A DNA stretch of 64,000 bases. Source: ASV31 sp965229765 (GTDB taxonomy: Bacteria; Pseudomonadota; Alphaproteobacteria; Rhodobacterales; Rhodobacteraceae). The notes under the pieces were generated by a model. It was given only the letters and a program-made list of their open reading frames with translations, ran no database searches and had not been told where the DNA came from. Position 1 is the stretch's first letter, and each line of letters begins with the position of its first letter. The position numbers were made by a program, and so were the translations under genes. Positions 1 to 8,044 of this stretch are shown in pieces. Location: contig CBDDJT010000003.1 in NCBI GenBank assembly GCA_965229765.1, forward strand, positions 124,001-188,000, read 5' to 3'.

Positions 1-1992
1 GGCGGCGACGGCCTGCGCGGTGCGCTGCGCGTCGCCCGTCAGCATGACCACGCGAAGGCCTTCGGCCCGCAGCGCGGCGATGGTGTCGCGCGCGGTGGGC
101 TTGATCGGGTCAGAAATGGCAAGGACGGCGGCAGCGGCGCCGTCGACGGCGACGAAGACGGGCGTCTTGCCGTCAGCCGCAAGCCGGTCGGCCTCGGCGG
201 CGAGGCGCGCGGTGGCGATGCCTTCGGCGTCGAGGAAGCGCCCGGCGCCGACAAGGACCGCCCGCCCCTCGACCGTGGCGCGCACGCCCTTGCCGGTAGC
301 GCTGCGCCAGTCCGTCGCCTCTGGCAGATCGGCGGGGGCGGCACGGCGGATCGCGGCGGCCAGCGGGTGTTCCGAGTTCGCCTCGACGGCGGCAGCAAGG
401 CGCAGGACCCCGGCGCTATCAAAGCCCTGCGCGGGGATCAGGTCGGTCAGGTCGGGCCGGCCCTCGGTCAGGGTGCCGGTCTTGTCGAAGGCGACGGTAT
501 CGACACCCGACAGCGATTGCAGCGCATCGCCCTTGCGGAAGAGAACGCCCAGTTCCGCCGCGCGCCCGGTGCCGACCATGATCGAGGTGGGCGTGGCCAG
601 CCCCATGGCGCAGGGGCAGGCGATGATAAGGACCGAGACCCCCGCCACCAGCGCATGGGTCAGCGCGGGCTGCGGCCCGAGAACCAGCCAGGCCAGCACC
701 GTCAACGTGGCGGCGGCCAGCACCGCCGGCACGAACCAGAGCGTGACACGGTCGACAAGCGCCTGAATGGGCAGCTTGGCGCCCTGTGCCTCTTCGACCA
801 TGCGGATGATCTGCGACAGCCGTGTGTCGGCGCCGACACGGGCCGCGCGCAGGCGCAGCGCGCCGGTCCCGTTGACGGTGCCGCCGGTCAGGTCCGCGCC
901 GGTGGTCTTGGCCACCGGCAGGGGTTCGCCCGTCAACATGCTTTCGTCGACGTGGCTTTCACCCGCCTCGACCGTGCCGTCGACGGGGATGCGCGCGCCG
1001 GGACGGATCAGGACGATGTCGCCGGGCACGATCTGCTCGACGGGAATCTCGATGGCCGCGCCGTTCCGCTCGACCGAGGCGGTGCGGGGCGTCAGGCCGA
1101 TCAGGTGGCGGATCGCGGCGCCGGTGCGGCCGCGCGCACGGGCCTCCATCCAGCGGCCGGCAAGGATCAGGGTGACGATGACCGCCGCCGCCTCGAAATA
1201 GACGGCGCGGGCGGCGTCGGGCAGCAGCGCGGGCGCCAGCGTGGCGGTGGCCGAATAGCCGAAGGCCGCCAGAGTGCCAAGCGCGACGAGGCTGTTCATG
1301 TCGGGCGCGCCACGGCGCAGGGCAGGCAGGCCAAGCCGGAAGAAGCGCCGCCCAGGACCGGCGAGGATCGCCAGCGTCAGGACCAGCTGGATCATCCAGC
1401 TGGTCTGATGCCCGATCGTGGCGGCGATCCAGTGGTGGAAGGCAGGAAAGACGTGGCCGCCCATTTCCAGAACGACCACGGGCAGGGCCAGTGCGGCGGC
1501 GATCGTGCCGTCGCGGGCCAGCGCGCGGGTCTCGGCGGCCTGGCGTTGGGCCGGGTCGGCGCGGGGTTCGTCGGGGGTGGGCAGCGTTGCGGAATACCCG
1601 GCCTCGGCCACGGCGCGCGACAGCGCGGCGGCATCGGCGACACCGGAGACGACGCGCACGACGGCGGTTTCCGAGGCATAGTTCACCCCGGCCTCAAGCA
1701 CGCCGGGGACGGCGGCCAGCGCGCGTTCGGTGCGGGCGGCGCAAGAGGCACAGCTGAGCCCGCCGATCGACAGGACCAGCGTTTCGGTCTCGGCCGGGTA
1801 GCCCGCTGTCTTCAGCGCCTCGCTCAGCGCGGCGGGGTCCACCGCGCCGGTGACGGTGGCCCCACGGGTGGCGAAGTTGACGGCGGCCCCGGTCACGCCG
1901 GGCACGGCGGCCAGCGCGCGCTCGGCACGCCCGGCGCAACCGGCGCAGTTCAGTCCGGTGACGGGAAAGCGGTAGGTGGATGACGCGGACAT
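1..1992 (-). CDS. copA: Copper-translocating P-type ATPase (partial at C-terminus)
   Basis: P1B-type ATPase of the inner membrane that exports Cu(I) from the cytoplasm at the cost of ATP. The visible 664 residues show two N-terminal heavy-metal-associated domains, each with a CxxC motif (Cys16/Cys19 and Cys81/Cys84). They are followed by transmembrane helices, the TGE actuator loop, the CPC metal-site motif in the IIACPCAMGLATP segment, the phosphorylation motif DKTGTLT, the SEHPL nucleotide-binding motif and the start of the MLTGD hinge. The window edge removes only the end of the P domain and the last helices. The ATG at 1992 is chosen because it lies just behind a CueR-type promoter. The matching regulator is not in the window; it may sit downstream of copA, off the left edge. 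Identification of the family is very secure, and Cu(I) specificity follows from the CPC motif plus the promoter. Confidence 0.97.
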   Translation of the reverse strand, partial: MSASSTYRFPVTGLNCAGCAGRAERALAAVPGVTGAAVNFATRGATVTGAVDPAALSEALKTAGYPAETETLVLSIGGLSCASCAARTERALAAVPGVLEAGVNYASETAVVRVVSGVADAAALSRAVAEAGYSATLPTPDEPRADPAQRQAAETRALARDGTIAAALALPVVVLEMGGHVFPAFHHWIAATIGHQTSWMIQLVLTLAILAGPGRRFFRLGLPALRRGAPDMNSLVALGTLAAFGYSATATLAPALLPDAARAVYFEAAAVIVTLILAGRWMEARARGRTGAAIRHLIGLTPRTASVERNGAAIEIPVEQIVPGDIVLIRPGARIPVDGTVEAGESHVDESMLTGEPLPVAKTTGADLTGGTVNGTGALRLRAARVGADTRLSQIIRMVEEAQGAKLPIQALVDRVTLWFVPAVLAAATLTVLAWLVLGPQPALTHALVAGVSVLIIACPCAMGLATPTSIMVGTGRAAELGVLFRKGDALQSLSGVDTVAFDKTGTLTEGRPDLTDLIPAQGFDSAGVLRLAAAVEANSEHPLAAAIRRAAPADLPEATDWRSATGKGVRATVEGRAVLVGAGRFLDAEGIATARLAAEADRLAADGKTPVFVAVDGAAAAVLAISDPIKPTARDTIAALRAEGLRVVMLTGDAQRTAQAVAA

Positions 1993-2018
1993 GGGGCCCC
2001 CGAGTGTCTCAGGAGCCG

Positions 2019-2049
2019 TACATAGTCCTTCCAGTCAATGGAAGGTCAA
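2019..2049 (-). promoter_or_regulatory. CueR/MerR-type copper promoter of copA
   Basis: Read on the minus strand, a -35 box TTGACC (2044-2049) and a -10 box TATGTA (2019-2024) are separated by exactly 19 bp, the overlong spacer typical of promoters activated by MerR-family metal sensors. The spacer region carries a perfect 7-bp inverted repeat CCTTCCA/TGGAAGG (2027-2033 and 2039-2045), the core of known CueR operators. The -10 box lies 27 bp ahead of the copA start. Spacing and dyad are seen directly; CueR as the regulator is inferred. Confidence 0.9.
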
Positions 2050-2058
2050 GGGGGGCCG

Positions 2059-2784
2059 TCAAAGCGCCATCTGCCCCACGCTTGCGCCGCCGCAGACGTA
2101 GAGCGTTTGCCCCGTGACGAAGGAGGACGCGGGATCGCAGAAGAACAGGAAGGCGTTCGTCACGTCGGCTGGCTGGCCCAGCCGGCCCACGGGGATGCGC
2201 GCGCCGATCTGGGCCTCCTGCTCGCTGCCCTTGGGGACGATGCCCCAGAAATTATCGGTCTGGATCGGGCCGGGGGCGACCACGTTGACGGTGATGCCAT
2301 GCGGCGCAAGCTCCAGCGCCCAGGTGCGGGCCATGCCCATCATCCCCGCCTTGGTGGCGGAATAGGCGGTGCGCGTGGGCACGCCAAGCGCGGCGCGCGA
2401 GCCGTTGAACAGGACACGCCCGAAGCGGCGGGCCTTCATCGCGGGCAGCGTGGCCTGAAGCAGGCTCAGCGCCGCGCCGAGGTGCAGTTGCGCAAGCCCC
2501 GTGATGTCGTCGGGGTCGGCGTCTTCCAGCAGGTTGGGCCAGATAAGCCCGGCGTTGTGGATCAGGTGCGTGACCTGATGCCGGGCGGCGATGTCGGCGG
2601 CGGCAGCCTTGACGGCGGCCTTGTCCAGCAGGTCGACGTTGACGTGTTCCAGCTTGTCGTGCGTCCATTCGGGCGCGTGGCGCGCAAGGGTGACGACGGT
2701 ATAGCCACGGTCAAGAAGGGCCCGGGCAAGGTCCGCGCCGATCCCCTTGGAGCCGCCGGTGATGAGGGCCGTGTAATCGGTCAT
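2059..2784 (-). CDS. SDR family oxidoreductase
   Basis: Classical short-chain dehydrogenase/reductase of 241 residues, cytosolic, NAD(P)-dependent. The Rossmann motif TGGSKGIG is at residues 9-16, followed by the NAG motif, the catalytic serine in a FNGSRA context and the YSATK catalytic Tyr-Lys pair. The ATG at 2784 overlaps the stop of the upstream cyclase gene (ATGA), so it is preferred to a longer reading to 2901. It is the last gene of the eight-gene catabolic operon starting at 10362. In a pathway begun by a ring-hydroxylating dioxygenase it could be the cis-dihydrodiol dehydrogenase or a 3-hydroxyacyl-CoA dehydrogenase; the sequence alone does not decide. Confidence 0.9.
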   Translation of the reverse strand: MTDYTALITGGSKGIGADLARALLDRGYTVVTLARHAPEWTHDKLEHVNVDLLDKAAVKAAAADIAARHQVTHLIHNAGLIWPNLLEDADPDDITGLAQLHLGAALSLLQATLPAMKARRFGRVLFNGSRAALGVPTRTAYSATKAGMMGMARTWALELAPHGITVNVVAPGPIQTDNFWGIVPKGSEQEAQIGARIPVGRLGQPADVTNAFLFFCDPASSFVTGQTLYVCGGASVGQMAL

Positions 2785-3554
2785 GTCTGGTCCACCAATG
2801 CAAGGACGCGAAGCGGGCTGCCGGTGCCGCCCCGGATCTTCAGGGGAGGCGCGATCAGGACGGCGCCCGTGGGCGGAAGCTGATCGAGGTTGCGCAGGCA
2901 TTGCAGGCCGAACTTGCCCGCGCCGTGCAGAAGGTAATGGGCCGGGAACGGCGGGTCGTAGTGTGACCCCTGCCCCGCGTCGGTGCCCACGGTTTCCGTG
3001 CCGAAGCCCCGGATGTCACGCTCCAGCAGCAGGCGGATGGCGTCGGGCGTGGGCCCGGGCGAATGCGCGCCATCCTCTGCCATGTTGAGGTAGTCCGCAC
3101 CCGAGCGCTGCGACCAGTCGGTGCGCATCAGGACCCAGGCGCCCTTGGGAATTTCCCCGTGCGCGGCCTCCCAGTCCCGGATGTGGTCGGGCGTCAGCGC
3201 AAAATCGTCATCCGCCGCCGCGCCCGCCGAACAGTCGATCACGCAGACCGGGCCGATCAGCGCCTCTGGCGCGATCTCGTCCACTGCGCCGCAGGGCACG
3301 TCGCGGCCGGAAATCCAGTGGCTGGGGGCGTCGAAATGGGTGCCGGTGTGCTCGTTCAGGCTGAGGTTGTGCCATTTCCACGCCGGGCCGCGATGGTCGT
3401 AGGCGCTGACCTCTTCCATGCGGAAGCGGGCACATTGCCCGAATTCGGGCGGCAGGACGATCACCGGGAAATCCGGGTCGAGTGTATGGGTCAGGTCCAC
3501 GACGCGCACGGCGCCCGTGGCGATGCGCGCGGCCAGATCGGACAGGATCGTCAT
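2781..3554 (-). CDS. Cyclase family protein (kynurenine formamidase-like hydrolase)
   Basis: Metal-dependent hydrolase of the cyclase superfamily (PF04199), 257 residues, whose members include kynurenine formamidase and isatin hydrolase. The diagnostic metal-binding motif HTGTHFDAPSHW lies at residues 69-80. It overlaps its neighbours on both sides by ATGA junctions, so it is translated with the operon. In this setting it may open an amide, lactone or cyclic intermediate made by the dioxygenase/ligase/thiolase set. Substrate unknown. Confidence 0.88.
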   Translation of the reverse strand: MTILSDLAARIATGAVRVVDLTHTLDPDFPVIVLPPEFGQCARFRMEEVSAYDHRGPAWKWHNLSLNEHTGTHFDAPSHWISGRDVPCGAVDEIAPEALIGPVCVIDCSAGAAADDDFALTPDHIRDWEAAHGEIPKGAWVLMRTDWSQRSGADYLNMAEDGAHSPGPTPDAIRLLLERDIRGFGTETVGTDAGQGSHYDPPFPAHYLLHGAGKFGLQCLRNLDQLPPTGAVLIAPPLKIRGGTGSPLRVLALVDQT

Positions 3555-4795
3555 GGCATGTCCCCCAGTTCGCGTTCGAGGATACCGGGATCGCGGCGCC
3601 AGCGTTCGGCCAGATCCTGCGCCACGTCGCCGACGAAAACCTCTTCCAGCCCGTCGATCAGGCCTTTCACGATGCCGCGTGCCAGCGCCTTGGGCGCGAC
3701 CTTGGGCGGGGGAAGGCCGTCGTGCCAGTTGTCTTCCGTGGGGCCTGTATAGATGCAGGTCATCCTGAGGCCGCCGCGCGCGAACTCGGCGCGGAGCGTC
3801 TGGGCGACCGACCGCGCCGCCGCCTGGCTGGCGGCAAAGGCGCCATAGCCCGGATCGGGGGAGAGCGCGTGCGCTGAAAGGACGGTGGCGAAACAGGCGG
3901 CGCGGTTCACGCCGTCGGCGGTGCGCGCGGCCATGCCGGGGCCAAAGGCCTGCCCAAGTCGCATCAGGCCAAGCGCGTTCACCTCCATCGCGTCACGCGC
4001 CTGGACCGTGTCTGCGGCCATCACCCCGCCGGGACGGACATGGCGGGCGGTGTTGACCAGGATGTCGGTCTTGCCGCCGATCTCTCCGGCCAGGGTCGTC
4101 AGGCTGTCCGTGTCGGTGACGTCGAGAGGAACGAGTGTGACGTTCTCGCGCCCCTCGAAACCCGCGCGGCCGGGCCAGCGGCGCCAGGCCTCGGCCTCGC
4201 CCACCCAGACATGGGCCGCGCCGGCGTCGAGCAGCGCCTGCACCAGCGCGGGCGCCTCGGGCGCGCGGGCATCGGTGACAAGCACGCGGCGGTGCCTTGG
4301 ATGCGCCGTCAGCTCTCGCATCATCGGGTCGTCCTCCATCGCGGGGGTCGGCGTTTGCGGCAGCGCCACCATGACACCCCGCCCGGCCTTGTCGAGCATC
4401 AGCCGCAGGCGCACGGCATCGCCGCGCGCCACGTCGCCGTGCAGGTGGCAGATCGCTGTCGGGCCGGCGGCAAGGCGCACGCTGCCCGCGCGCCACGGCA
4501 GGCGGGCGCGGAAATAGGGATCGGGCGAGGCGTGGATGCGGGTTTCGGCGATGACCGTGCCGGTGGGGTCCGCCTCGCGCCACGGCAGGTCGGTCGACAG
4601 GCAGCGGCAGCAGGCATCGCGGGGCGGGTATTGCACGGCTCCGCAGTCGGCACAGGTCTGCAGGCGGAACGCGCCCCCGGCGGCGGCCACGGCCAGCCCC
4701 AGCCCGGCACGGGACCGGGTGCGCGGCGGCAGGGTGGCGACGGGCGAGCGGCGCTGCGGGTCCTTCTTCTTCGGCGGGGTCAGGGGATCGGTCAT
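3551..4795 (-). CDS. DUF35 zinc-ribbon/OB-fold protein fused to a degenerate SDR domain
   Basis: A two-domain protein of 414 residues. The N-terminal part (about residues 38-150) is a DUF35-type unit: a zinc ribbon with Cys48, Cys51, Cys62 and Cys65, then an OB-fold. Such proteins pair with thiolase-like enzymes and channel or hold acyl-CoA substrates. The C-terminal part (about 165-395) has an SDR layout but has lost the key residues: the glycine-rich loop reads VTDARAPEA, the NNAG motif reads NTARH, and the Tyr-x-x-x-Lys pair reads FAASQ. It should therefore not be a standard dehydrogenase. The start at 4795 overlaps the thiolase stop (ATGA), and the thiolase gene is directly upstream, as expected for a complex. 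The fusion and the residue losses are read directly; a structural or acyl-binding role for the SDR part is inference. Confidence 0.85.
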   Translation of the reverse strand: MTDPLTPPKKKDPQRRSPVATLPPRTRSRAGLGLAVAAAGGAFRLQTCADCGAVQYPPRDACCRCLSTDLPWREADPTGTVIAETRIHASPDPYFRARLPWRAGSVRLAAGPTAICHLHGDVARGDAVRLRLMLDKAGRGVMVALPQTPTPAMEDDPMMRELTAHPRHRRVLVTDARAPEAPALVQALLDAGAAHVWVGEAEAWRRWPGRAGFEGRENVTLVPLDVTDTDSLTTLAGEIGGKTDILVNTARHVRPGGVMAADTVQARDAMEVNALGLMRLGQAFGPGMAARTADGVNRAACFATVLSAHALSPDPGYGAFAASQAAARSVAQTLRAEFARGGLRMTCIYTGPTEDNWHDGLPPPKVAPKALARGIVKGLIDGLEEVFVGDVAQDLAERWRRDPGILERELGDMP

Positions 4796-5952
4796 GCGAC
4801 GCCCTCCAGCACCGCCACGCCGGAACACACGCCCCGGTCGTAGTTTATCATGCCAAAACCCGAGACGGCGGCGCGGCGCGCGCCTGCCACCTGCGTCGGG
4901 CCTGCCTGCCCCGTCACCTGCCGCAAAGCCTCGACCAGGCCAAGATAGCCGCCCGCCGCCCCCGCCTGCCCCACCGAAAGCTGCCCGCCGCTGGTGTTGT
5001 GCGGGAAATCGCCGGTCACGGTCAGGTCGTGCGCGCGGACGAAGGCGCCAGCCTGACCCTTTTCGCAGAAGCCCAGATCCTCGATCTGCATCATCGAGAT
5101 CACGGGGTAGTCGTCATAGGTCTGCAAGAGGTCCATGTCGGCCGGCCCGACGCCCGCACGGTCCCAGAAGGCTGCCGACTGGTCGGCCCAGCCGCCGCGC
5201 AGCTGGATCGGATCCTCTGGGAAGGCGTTGTGGCGTTCCATCGTGGCAAGGACACGCGCGGCGGGCAGGCCCCGGGCCCGATCCTCTCGCATCACCAGGA
5301 ACGCCTCGGCCCCGGCGCAGGGCATCACGCAGTCAAACAGCGCGATCGGATCCGAGATGGGGCGGGCGGCCAGGTATTGCTCCAGCGTCAGGGGGGATTT
5401 CATCAGCGCATACGGGTTCTTCAGGGCATTTTCCCGCTGCGCCACGGCAATGCGCCCGAAATCGGCGCGCTCCGCCCCGTATTCGGCCATGTAGGCATCC
5501 ATCAGCAGCGCAAAGCAGGCATTTGGCCCGCCGTAGCCATAGGGATAGACCGCGTCCTGGCTGAAGCGGCTGAAATTGCCCAGAAGGCGGCGGAAGCTGT
5601 CGATGTGGTTGGCGTCGCCCGCGACACAGGCGACGATCTCGGCATCCCCGGCCTGCACCGCCCGCGCGGCACGGCGGAGCGCGGCGACCCCCGACATACC
5701 CCCCATCGGCACGGTGTCGAGCCAGTTGAGCGTCAGGCCAAGGTGCTGGGTCAGGCCCACGGGCGTGTCAGGCGCAAGCGAGAACGACGACACAGACAGC
5801 CCGTCGATGTCCGAAGGGCGCAGACCGGCGGTGTCGAGCGCAGCGCGCAGCGCGCGCGCGATCCACCAATGCGCGGTCTCCTGACTGTAGCGGACATAGG
5901 GCACCGTCACCGGCGCCACAACGGCCACCCCGTCATAGGCGCGCGGGATCAC
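4792..5952 (-). CDS. Thiolase-like lipid-transfer protein lacking the nucleophilic cysteine
   Basis: Thiolase-fold protein of 386 residues, close in layout to SCP2-type thiolases and the Ltp2/acetyl-CoA acetyltransferase-like proteins that partner DUF35 subunits. The position of the nucleophilic Cys is occupied by a VPMGGMSG segment, and the usual C-terminal GHPxGATG motif reads GQAGAAGG, so both classic thiolase catalytic sites are altered. Paired with the DUF35 fusion encoded next, the best analogy is the Ltp2-ChsH2 retro-aldolase of steroid side-chain degradation, rather than a true Claisen thiolase. It starts with GTG at 5952, overlapping the ligase stop (GTGA). Family membership is secure; the reaction is inferred. 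Confidence 0.85.
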   Translation of the reverse strand: MIPRAYDGVAVVAPVTVPYVRYSQETAHWWIARALRAALDTAGLRPSDIDGLSVSSFSLAPDTPVGLTQHLGLTLNWLDTVPMGGMSGVAALRRAARAVQAGDAEIVACVAGDANHIDSFRRLLGNFSRFSQDAVYPYGYGGPNACFALLMDAYMAEYGAERADFGRIAVAQRENALKNPYALMKSPLTLEQYLAARPISDPIALFDCVMPCAGAEAFLVMREDRARGLPAARVLATMERHNAFPEDPIQLRGGWADQSAAFWDRAGVGPADMDLLQTYDDYPVISMMQIEDLGFCEKGQAGAFVRAHDLTVTGDFPHNTSGGQLSVGQAGAAGGYLGLVEALRQVTGQAGPTQVAGARRAAVSGFGMINYDRGVCSGVAVLEGVA

Positions 5953-7568
5953 GCGGCCGTCCGTTTCTTCATCGCGCGGGTGTCCACGGTGGCGGGATCG
6001 TCCAGCAGGTCATGGCACAGTGTCTTCAGGACGCCGCGCTGGATCTTCTGGGTGGCGGTCAGTGGCAGCGCGTCGGCAAAGGCCACGTAGCCGGGCGCCT
6101 TGTAGTAGGCGAGCCGCGTCAGGCACCAGGCGACGATCTCTTCCGCCGTGGCGGGGCTGTCCGGATCGGGCACGATCAGCGCAAAGACCTCGTCCCCGCG
6201 CACCTCGTCGGGAACGGCAGCCACGGCCACGGCCTTGACGCCGGGGTGTTGCAGCAGGGCCGATTCCACCTCGACCGCCGCGATGTTCTCGCCCGAGCGG
6301 CGGATGACGTTCTTCTTGCGGTCGACGAAGAAGATAGAGCCGTCCACGTCCTGCCGGACAATGTCGCCGGTGTGGAACCAGCCGCCTTCCCACGCCTCGT
6401 CGGTGGCTTCGGGGTTCTTGTAATAGCCCGCGAAAAACCCCTTGCGGGGGTCGTCGCCCCTGCGGCGGACCAGCAGTTCACCGGGCGCGCCGACCGTGTC
6501 GGCGCCACTGTCGCCCACGATGCGGATCTCGATCTCGTGCCAGGGATGGCCAAGGCAGCTTTCCCCGATGCGGCGCGGCGGGTGGTTGGCGGCGATGGTG
6601 GCGATGCAGCCGGTTTCGGTCATCGCCCAGGCCTCGACCAGCGGCAGGCCGAAGCGGTGCTCGAAGGCGGCGTGGAGTTTCGGGTCCACCCCCGCGCCGA
6701 AGCCGAAGCGCACGGAATGGGCGCGGTCGTCGGGGCCCGGCGGGGCCTTCATCAGGATCGACGGCATCACGCCCAGGTAATGCAGGCAGGTGGCGCGCGC
6801 CTCGCGCACCGAGGCCCACCACGTCGAGGGGTGGAACCGGTCGAGCACGGTCAGGCAGCCGCCCACGCCCAGCATGGCCATGAAGGACACCGCGAAGGCG
6901 TTCATGTGAAACACCGGCAGCGGCGTTATCATGCGCTCGGCCGGGTGCTCGGCGATGGCGCAAAGCCCGCCCGCGTCGCGATACCAGCGCGCGGCGGTCA
7001 GGAAATACTCGTTGGTCAGGATGCAGCCCTTGGGCTGGCCCGTGGTGCCCGAGGTGTAAAGCAGCGCCGCCTCGCGCGTCAGCCCCTGCCCCGGCGCCGC
7101 GGTGCCGGTGTTGGCGGGCGGCGGCAGCGGGTCGTCCGGGGTGACGGCGGGCATCGTGCTGCCCGCCTCGCGCGTTGCATCGGCGATCAGCCGCAGGGGA
7201 CCGGGAAGGCCCACGGCCAGCGCAGGTTCGGCATGGCCGATCATGTAGGCCAGTTCGGCCACGCGCAGGTCGGGGTTCACCGGCACCACGGCGGCGCCGA
7301 TCCGGTTGGCGGCCAGCACCCAGAGGAAGAAGGCCGGTCGGTTCTCGAACGCCAGCATCAACCGGTGGCCCACGCCGTAACCCGCGGCCGAAAGGCGGGC
7401 GGCCAGTGCCGCGACCTCTGCCGCCGCATCGGCATAGGCGATCTCGCCCGCGGGGATGGCGTAGCGTGCGGCAGTCTCTGCCAGCACGTTCAGCACGGGC
7501 CTGTCCGGCCAGCGCCCGGCGGCGGCGGCGAACGCCGCGTCGACGGTGTCGAAGCCCGGCAAGCTCAT
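5949..7568 (-). CDS. AMP-dependent acyl-CoA ligase
   Basis: ANL-superfamily adenylate-forming enzyme of 539 residues that activates a carboxylic acid with ATP and joins it to CoA. The P-loop motif YTSGTTGQPKG is at residues 171-181. The hinge region HTGDI...DRKKNVIRRSGENI, followed by EVE, is near residues 385-420, and a C-terminal lysine region (ATQKIQR) is present. The ATG at 7568 overlaps the stop of the dioxygenase beta subunit; the longer reading to 7604 is not preferred. It supplies the acyl-CoA substrate expected for the thiolase/DUF35 pair downstream. Acid specificity (aromatic, alicyclic or side-chain) cannot be read from the sequence. Confidence 0.93.
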   Translation of the reverse strand: MSLPGFDTVDAAFAAAAGRWPDRPVLNVLAETAARYAIPAGEIAYADAAAEVAALAARLSAAGYGVGHRLMLAFENRPAFFLWVLAANRIGAAVVPVNPDLRVAELAYMIGHAEPALAVGLPGPLRLIADATREAGSTMPAVTPDDPLPPPANTGTAAPGQGLTREAALLYTSGTTGQPKGCILTNEYFLTAARWYRDAGGLCAIAEHPAERMITPLPVFHMNAFAVSFMAMLGVGGCLTVLDRFHPSTWWASVREARATCLHYLGVMPSILMKAPPGPDDRAHSVRFGFGAGVDPKLHAAFEHRFGLPLVEAWAMTETGCIATIAANHPPRRIGESCLGHPWHEIEIRIVGDSGADTVGAPGELLVRRRGDDPRKGFFAGYYKNPEATDEAWEGGWFHTGDIVRQDVDGSIFFVDRKKNVIRRSGENIAAVEVESALLQHPGVKAVAVAAVPDEVRGDEVFALIVPDPDSPATAEEIVAWCLTRLAYYKAPGYVAFADALPLTATQKIQRGVLKTLCHDLLDDPATVDTRAMKKRTAA

Positions 7569-8044
7569 GGCAGAAGCTGGATGTTGCCGAAAGCGGCGTC
7601 GCAATTCAGGATATCCACCCGCTTGTTGGCGATGCGCAGGCGGCCATCGACCTCTGCGAGGTCATGGCGGGCGGTCAGGGCCAGAAGCTGCTGTTCGTCC
7701 AGCCGGGTTTCCACGTAATGCATCTGGGTCGTCACCACATGGCGGCCGGTGTCGTTGTCCAACACATCGACGGCGGGCCTGTTCAGGACATGGTGGCAGC
7801 GGCTTTTCGGTTTCTGGCTGAAGGTGCGGGCGCCGTTCAGACGCTCCACCCGCAGCTTCAGCATGAAGAGATCCTCGTAGAGCAGCGAGGTGACAAGCAG
7901 CGGATCCTCCTGCTGCCAGTCGAGCGGCATCCAGTAATGCCCGTCCGGCAGCCAGAGGTCGAGCCATTCGGTATACCGGCCCTCGTCCAGCATCCGCGCC
8001 TCGTCATAGACGAAGTCGATCAGGTCGTCGCGCGTGACGCTCAT
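7565..8044 (-). CDS. Aromatic-ring-hydroxylating dioxygenase beta subunit
   Basis: Small subunit (159 residues) of a Rieske-type ring-hydroxylating dioxygenase, SnoaL-like/NTF2 fold. It has the typical N-terminal FVYDEARMLDEGRYTEWLDLW region, a central SRCHHVLNRP segment and the usual length of about 160. It packs with the alpha subunit in an alpha3beta3 oxygenase and is structural rather than catalytic. Its start overlaps the alpha-subunit stop (ATGA). It is intact although the alpha gene is frameshifted. Confidence 0.92.
   Translation of the reverse strand: MSVTRDDLIDFVYDEARMLDEGRYTEWLDLWLPDGHYWMPLDWQQEDPLLVTSLLYEDLFMLKLRVERLNGARTFSQKPKSRCHHVLNRPAVDVLDNDTGRHVVTTQMHYVETRLDEQQLLALTARHDLAEVDGRLRIANKRVDILNCDAAFGNIQLLP

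Noticed and set aside
367..1983. 538-residue plus-strand open frame at the left end
   Set aside because: Antisense to copA, where CxxC, CPC and DKTGT motifs are present on the minus strand.
3551..4795. Possibility that the DUF35-SDR fusion is a frameshift joining two genes
   Set aside because: The linker and both domains are in one uninterrupted frame with even codon use, and both gene ends overlap neighbours by ATGA.
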